Of a DNA stretch of 64,000 bases, positions 60,318 through 64,000 are shown in pieces. Each line of letters opens with the position of its first letter. Positions within the stretch are counted from its first letter, which is position 1. Below the pieces are notes generated by a model. The model saw nothing but the letters and a program-made list of their open reading frames with translations, was not told the origin of the DNA and made no database searches. A program made the translations under genes and the position numbers. Source of the DNA: Bifidobacterium coryneforme (lineage in GTDB: Bacteria > Actinomycetota > Actinomycetes > Actinomycetales > Bifidobacteriaceae); assembly GCF_000737865.1 (NCBI RefSeq), contig NZ_CP007287.1, forward strand, positions 213,453 to 277,452, in the 5' to 3' direction.

Positions 60318-61760
60318 TCAGAGCATCTGAATCAGCTCGCCCACATCCTGGATGACCAGCTGGAGATTCAGTCCGGTCAGGATTGCCACGATAATCCAGG
60401 CGAGGAAGGCCATCCACCGGGGGTTTGCATGCTTCCCCATGATTTTCCTGGAGGAGGTGAACCAGACCAGGGGGACCATGGATATGGGCAGGGCCACGCA
60501 GAGGAAGACCTGGGAGTAAACCAGGAGGCTGTCCAGGGCGGATTCCTTGCCGCCGAAGGCGATGGTACAGATAAGGACGGGGATAATGGAGACGACACGG
60601 GTCACAAGGCGGCGCAACCAGAGTGGGATCCTCATGCGGATGAAGCCTTCCATGACGATCTGTCCGGTCAGGGTGCCGGTGATGGTCGAGTTCTGTCCGG
60701 AGGCCAGCAGGGCCACGGCGAAGAGGGTGGAGAGAAGTCCTGACGCCACAGGTCCGGCGATGGTCTTGTCGCCCAGTGCGTTGTACAGGGCGGTGAACGT
60801 GTCCAGTCCCTCACCGTGGCCGAAGAACATGGCGGCACCCAGTACCAGGAGGAGGCAGTTGACGATGAAGGCGCCCGTGAGCTGGATGTTGGAGTCCCAG
60901 GTGGCGAATCGGACCGCGTTGGAGACTTGGTTCTCGTCCTCCCTGTCGAAGTCGCGGGTCTGGACAATGGAGGAGTGGAGGTAGAGGTTGTGGGGCATGA
61001 CCGTGGCACCAACGATGCCCAGTGCCATGGTGAGCTGCCCCTTGCCCAGAATCTCCGGGGTGGGCACGAATCCTTCGAACATGGCAGGCAGGTCGGGTCG
61101 CGCCAGGACTACCTCGTAGACGAAGACAACCATGATGACCAGGATCAGCGTGGCCACGATGGCCTCGATTCGGCGGAATCCGATCTTGGTCAGGAGGAGC
61201 AGTATCAGAACATCCAGAACGGTCAGGGCCACGCCCAGCACCAGGGGGATACCGAAGAGGAGTTTGAGGGCAATGGCCCCGCCGATCACTTCGGCGATGT
61301 CGGTGGCCATGACGGCAAGCTCGGTGCAGATCCAGAGGACGAAGCTGAGTTTGCGGCCGGTATGCAGGCGGGTGGCCTGGGCCAGATCCAGACCGGTCAC
61401 GATGCCCAGCTTGGCTGACATGTACTGGAGCATCATGGCAATCAGGCTGGATATGAGGATGACGCTCATGAGGAGGTAGCCGTACTGGGCCCCGCCGCCG
61501 ATGGAGGTGATCCAGTTGCCGGGGTCCATGTAGCCTACGGCCACCAGGGCACCTGGACCGGAGAAGGCCGCAAGGTTCTTCCAGAAGGAGGTGGTGGACT
61601 TGGGCACTGCCACCGTGGCGTTGATTTCCTCCAGGGAACGACCGTTGGCGGTCTCGATGATCGAGTGTCCCCGGCCCGGTTCATTGCTGGCCGGATTGGC
61701 CTGGTCGGCGCCGCCCCGGGGTACGGACTCTACTGCTTGTCTTGCCTCTGATTTCAGCAT
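60318..61760 (-). CDS. mntH: Nramp-family Mn2+/divalent metal transporter
   Basis: 480 residues, 11-12 membrane segments after a hydrophilic N-terminus of about 60 residues. The metal-binding motif DPGNW is at residues 79-83 and the second, [10 protein letters not shown], near 255; both are intact. Nramp proteins take up Mn2+ or Fe2+ with protons. ATG has GGAAGG six bases upstream. It is divergent from a DtxR-type regulator with an inverted repeat between them, pointing to metal-dependent repression. Confidence 0.94.
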   Translation of the reverse strand: MLKSEARQAVESVPRGGADQANPASNEPGRGHSIIETANGRSLEEINATVAVPKSTTSFWKNLAAFSGPGALVAVGYMDPGNWITSIGGGAQYGYLLMSVILISSLIAMMLQYMSAKLGIVTGLDLAQATRLHTGRKLSFVLWICTELAVMATDIAEVIGGAIALKLLFGIPLVLGVALTVLDVLILLLLTKIGFRRIEAIVATLILVIMVVFVYEVVLARPDLPAMFEGFVPTPEILGKGQLTMALGIVGATVMPHNLYLHSSIVQTRDFDREDENQVSNAVRFATWDSNIQLTGAFIVNCLLLVLGAAMFFGHGEGLDTFTALYNALGDKTIAGPVASGLLSTLFAVALLASGQNSTITGTLTGQIVMEGFIRMRIPLWLRRLVTRVVSIIPVLICTIAFGGKESALDSLLVYSQVFLCVALPISMVPLVWFTSSRKIMGKHANPRWMAFLAWIIVAILTGLNLQLVIQDVGELIQML

Positions 61761-61804
61761 GGCACCTTCCTGGGAATCTGGTCTGCCTGACGGCCCTCGG
61801 TAAA

Positions 61805-61822
61805 ACTTCGACCCTTCGAAGT
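61805..61822. promoter_or_regulatory. Probable metalloregulator operator upstream of mntH
   Basis: ACTTCGA-CCCT-TCGAAGT is a perfect seven-base inverted repeat 45-62 bases upstream of mntH. A TAGACT -10 for mntH overlaps its edge (61820-61825, minus strand). It is the best candidate site for the DtxR-type protein encoded at 61983. Confidence 0.5.
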
Positions 61823-61982
61823 CTAATGATGCCCTGCCGATATTTCCATCCCCTATGGAAGATTGTCCTGTGACCCTGCCAACATCTCGCCCGGCCGGTC
61901 ATGCCATCTGCATAGATGGAGCGGCCATATCCTGCCGCCGGGGCGAAGAGGGTGTGAATCGCCATGCTATAAACTGTGCAAC

Positions 61983-62699
61983 ATGGATGTCACGCAGCTT
62001 TCGGCCAATGCCCAGGACTACCTGAAGGTCATCTGGGACCTGCAGGAGTGGGACGAGGGTCCGGTCCAACCTTCGGCGGTGGCCGAACGGACGGGGATGA
62101 AGCTGTCCACCGTTTCCGGTGCCCTGAGCAGGCTGGTTGATGCCGGTCTGGTGGAGCACAAGCCGTATGGGAAGGTGGGGCTCACCCCTGCCGGGGTACG
62201 CTCTGCCGTTACGATGGTCCGCCGCCACCGACTCTTGGAGACCTTCCTGGTTGAGGTGCTGGATTACAGCTGGGACGAGGTGCATGAGGAAGCGGATGCC
62301 CTGGAACATGCCGTTTCCGACAAGATGATAGAGAAAATCGATCAGTATCTCGACCACCCCACGCTGGACCCGCATGGTGATGCCATACCTTCTGAAACCG
62401 GGACCATCCCGGTCATCCCCGAGACGCAGCCCCTCTCGCAAGTGGAGGAGGGGAACACCATCCGTGTGCACCGTGTCAGCGATGAGGACTCGACGATGCT
62501 GAGGTACCTGAGCAAGCACGGAATCGGCCATGGGACCCTGCTTCAGGTGGTCCGCAAACAAGAGGAAGAGCCGGTCACGCTGCGGGTGGTGACCGATCCT
62601 GCGGATCAGCCGGACCAGGCCGTCGGAAAGCAGGGCGAAGATTTGCAGCTGAACTTCGCTCAGGCTGCTCTGATTCAGGTCAGTCCGGTCCTCGCGTAG
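61983..62699 (+). CDS. DtxR/MntR-type metalloregulator with FeoA-like domain
   Basis: 238 residues from ATG 61983. TATAAA ends about ten bases upstream, so the transcript is probably leaderless. The winged helix reads AVAERTGMKLSTVSGALSRLVDAGLVEHKPYG, followed by a dimerisation and metal domain with RRHRLLETFLVEVLDYSWDEVHEEADALEHAVSDKMIEKID (His and Glu ligands, with H-x-E-A typical). The C-terminal FeoA/SH3-like domain starts near 150 (NTIRVHRVSDEDSTML). Its place beside mntH favours Mn or Fe sensing; which metal is not shown. Confidence 0.92.
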   Translation: MDVTQLSANAQDYLKVIWDLQEWDEGPVQPSAVAERTGMKLSTVSGALSRLVDAGLVEHKPYGKVGLTPAGVRSAVTMVRRHRLLETFLVEVLDYSWDEVHEEADALEHAVSDKMIEKIDQYLDHPTLDPHGDAIPSETGTIPVIPETQPLSQVEEGNTIRVHRVSDEDSTMLRYLSKHGIGHGTLLQVVRKQEEEPVTLRVVTDPADQPDQAVGKQGEDLQLNFAQAALIQVSPVLA

Positions 62700-62742
62700 G
62701 GTTTTACGTCCGTTTACGTGTGTCAGGAGCGCCGAGCGGCCC

Positions 62743-63243
62743 TTATTCCTCAACCCGCTCGATGCCGGAGTCGAGCTCCGTTTCTTTCTTGACCACGCGC
62801 CTGGAGTCGATTCGGTAATGGGCATTGAAGATGCCGCCAGCCGTCAGGATGGACACCAGTCCGACCAGGATCCAGACGCTCTCGACCTCATACTGCTCCA
62901 GGAGCTCGTATAAGGAGGCAATCATCTTCAGCCAGCCGGCCAGAGCCACGAAGTACCAGGCCGTGGCCTTGTCCAGGAAGTTGACGACCTGGCGGCGCTC
63001 GCGCTTGGTATCAGCCGCCTCTCGGAGGATGTTGTTGCCACGTGTTCGTTCCTTGTGGACCTTGAGGGGCGGAATCAGCCACCACCATGGTGAGATTGGG
63101 CTCCATCGTTTGCTGACCTGCTTGAATTCCTCCAAGAGTGCCTTGAACTCCTTGAGTTCCATAAGTCCCTGATAGAGCGGGAAGGAAAAGAGGAGCCAGT
63201 CGCCAATCAGGGAGATCACGGCAATGGACTTCGACATGCTCAT
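62743..63243 (-). CDS. Membrane protein of unknown function
   Basis: 166 residues. Likely membrane segments lie near residues 7-25 (AVISLIGDWLLFSFPLY), 93-110 (ATAWYFVALAGWLKMI) and 122-140 (VWILVGLVSILTAGGIF), with basic and acidic stretches between. No domain recognised. ATG 63243 follows a spaced AAGG. Convergent with the DtxR gene and divergent from the partial membrane-protein gene. Codon use looks normal for the genome. Confidence 0.65.
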   Translation of the reverse strand: MSMSKSIAVISLIGDWLLFSFPLYQGLMELKEFKALLEEFKQVSKRWSPISPWWWLIPPLKVHKERTRGNNILREAADTKRERRQVVNFLDKATAWYFVALAGWLKMIASLYELLEQYEVESVWILVGLVSILTAGGIFNAHYRIDSRRVVKKETELDSGIERVEE

Positions 63244-63381
63244 GCACCTTTCGGACGTAATTGGTGTTCTCAGGTAATCGTATCTCCGGTAATCGCAGAC
63301 GTGATCTTATCCGGATGGGGATGGACGGGACCGCCCTACGTGTAGTCTCATATGCAGTTGCTGCCCTACGGGAGGATGGAT

Positions 63382-64000
63382 ATGACGTCTCAGACAGTCG
63401 ACTCGGTGGACATGGTCGGACCTGTAGAGCCGGATGTCCCATCGGGTACTGCCCATCCCCATGCGGCCGGGCCGCGCTTCTTGAAGTCTGCCTGGCTGGT
63501 TCCTCTTGCCTCGGTGGCCGGGGTGGCCATGGCGTTCGGACTGGTCGTCGCCTGGTTCCCCAAGACCTGGGAGATGTGGAATATGCCCATCCAGGCCATT
63601 GACGCCCCATCCCACTATTACTTCATTCGCAAACTTCTTCGAAATGGGCTCCCAGTCGCTTTCGAGCTGAATCCCAATGACTCCTTCTACCCGCCGCTCT
63701 TCCATCTTATGGTTTACTGCCTGATCAAGGTGGCCGGTTTCTTCGGTTGCACGGTCAACATCTTCACCGGGCTCAACCTGGTCTGGATTTTTGCCTCGGG
63801 CCTGCTCTTCCCTGCGGGAATGCTGCTTTGGTGCTCCTACTTCTTCGGTGATATGCCGAGGTTGCAGGTTGCGGGGATGTGCCTCCTGGTGCCGGTGCTT
63901 TCGGTAACGTCGGCTGCCTTCCCCTTCTGGTTGTTCGACGCGGGCCCTCTCTTCGCCTACGGGTTGGCAACGGCCCTATTGCCGTTCTCCCTATACTCCG
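63382..64000 (+). CDS. Polytopic membrane protein, DUF6541-like (partial, runs off the end)
   Basis: ATG 63382 has GGAGG six bases upstream, and the frame stays open to the window end, giving 206 codons. After a hydrophilic N-terminus of about 34 residues come at least four hydrophobic segments (SVAGVAMAFGLVVAWF, LFHLMVYCLIKVAGFFGC, NLVWIFASGLLFPAGMLL, AGMCLLVPVLSVTSAAF). DAPSHYYFIRKLL between the first two, with FYPPLF, resembles the actinobacterial DUF6541 membrane proteins thought to be glycosyltransferase-like. Function unproven. Confidence 0.7.
   Translation, partial: MTSQTVDSVDMVGPVEPDVPSGTAHPHAAGPRFLKSAWLVPLASVAGVAMAFGLVVAWFPKTWEMWNMPIQAIDAPSHYYFIRKLLRNGLPVAFELNPNDSFYPPLFHLMVYCLIKVAGFFGCTVNIFTGLNLVWIFASGLLFPAGMLLWCSYFFGDMPRLQVAGMCLLVPVLSVTSAAFPFWLFDAGPLFAYGLATALLPFSLYS

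Noticed and set aside
1-64000. CRISPR array, insertion sequence or prophage.
   Set aside because: I saw no regularly spaced short repeats, no transposase or integrase frames and no phage structural genes. The repeats found all lie inside RCC1 genes.

Overview
The window looks like a Bifidobacteriaceae chromosome, high in GC. The support is indirect: actinobacterial zwf-opcA-pgl order, a MFS/DUF6541-rich gene set, several probable leaderless starts with a -10 box next to the ATG, and sortase-anchored surface proteins. The complete oxidative pentose phosphate branch and several giant surface proteins suggest a host-associated, perhaps insect-gut, lineage. That last point is inference.

Layout. 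1-166: tail of a GH43 glycosidase. 174-4136: gluconate operon gntP-gntK-gnd, divergent from a GntR/FCD regulator whose reading frame is broken by one extra G. 4264-15181: two giant secreted RCC1/InlB-repeat proteins. 15514-18991: zwf-opcA-pgl. 19120-24586: HD-domain protein, a FtsX-type ABC operon with a degenerate ATPase and an ATP-grasp protein, and a DHA2 drug exporter. 24754-34452: a BspA-type leucine-rich surface protein and a third, larger RCC1 protein. 34731-46671: mostly core genes (SNF2/SWIM helicase, aquaporin, polysaccharide deacetylase, SDR, MFS, PF03013-like protein, NhaA, HxlR regulator with a divergent reductase). 46875-52652: an Amadori-compound (fructosamine) type cluster, frlB-frlD-GntR/UTRA-amidohydrolase-YfcC carrier, headed by a perfect 22-bp palindrome. 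53183-59794: lower-GC accessory block next to tRNA-Ser, with a MrcB_N-DUF3883 protein, a MarR/DHA2 efflux pair and a 792-residue glycine-zipper protein of unknown role. 60318-64000: mntH divergent from a DtxR-type regulator, a small membrane protein and the start of a polytopic membrane protein.

How the genes work together. Gluconate imported by GntP is phosphorylated by GntK to 6-phosphogluconate. Zwf/OpcA and Pgl make the same compound from glucose 6-phosphate, and Gnd oxidises it to ribulose 5-phosphate. The two halves of this route flank the first two RCC1 genes. The three RCC1 proteins share one plan: signal peptide, low-complexity stalk, then three (or four) modules of InlB-like repeat, IPT-like spacer and about one seven-bladed RCC1 propeller, then an LPNAGG wall-sorting tail. 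The leucine-rich protein ends in the similar LPLAGG.

The most interesting signals are: an 11-G tract near the 5' end of the first RCC1 gene, where a change of one base in either direction gives an early stop; a similar hairpin 45-56 bases upstream of all three RCC1 start codons; a 15-G tract upstream of nhaA; the frameshifted gluconate regulator; the degenerate ABC ATPase with its ATP-grasp neighbour; the fructosamine cluster with an unusual amidohydrolase; and the two uncharacterised genes in the tRNA-Ser-linked block.
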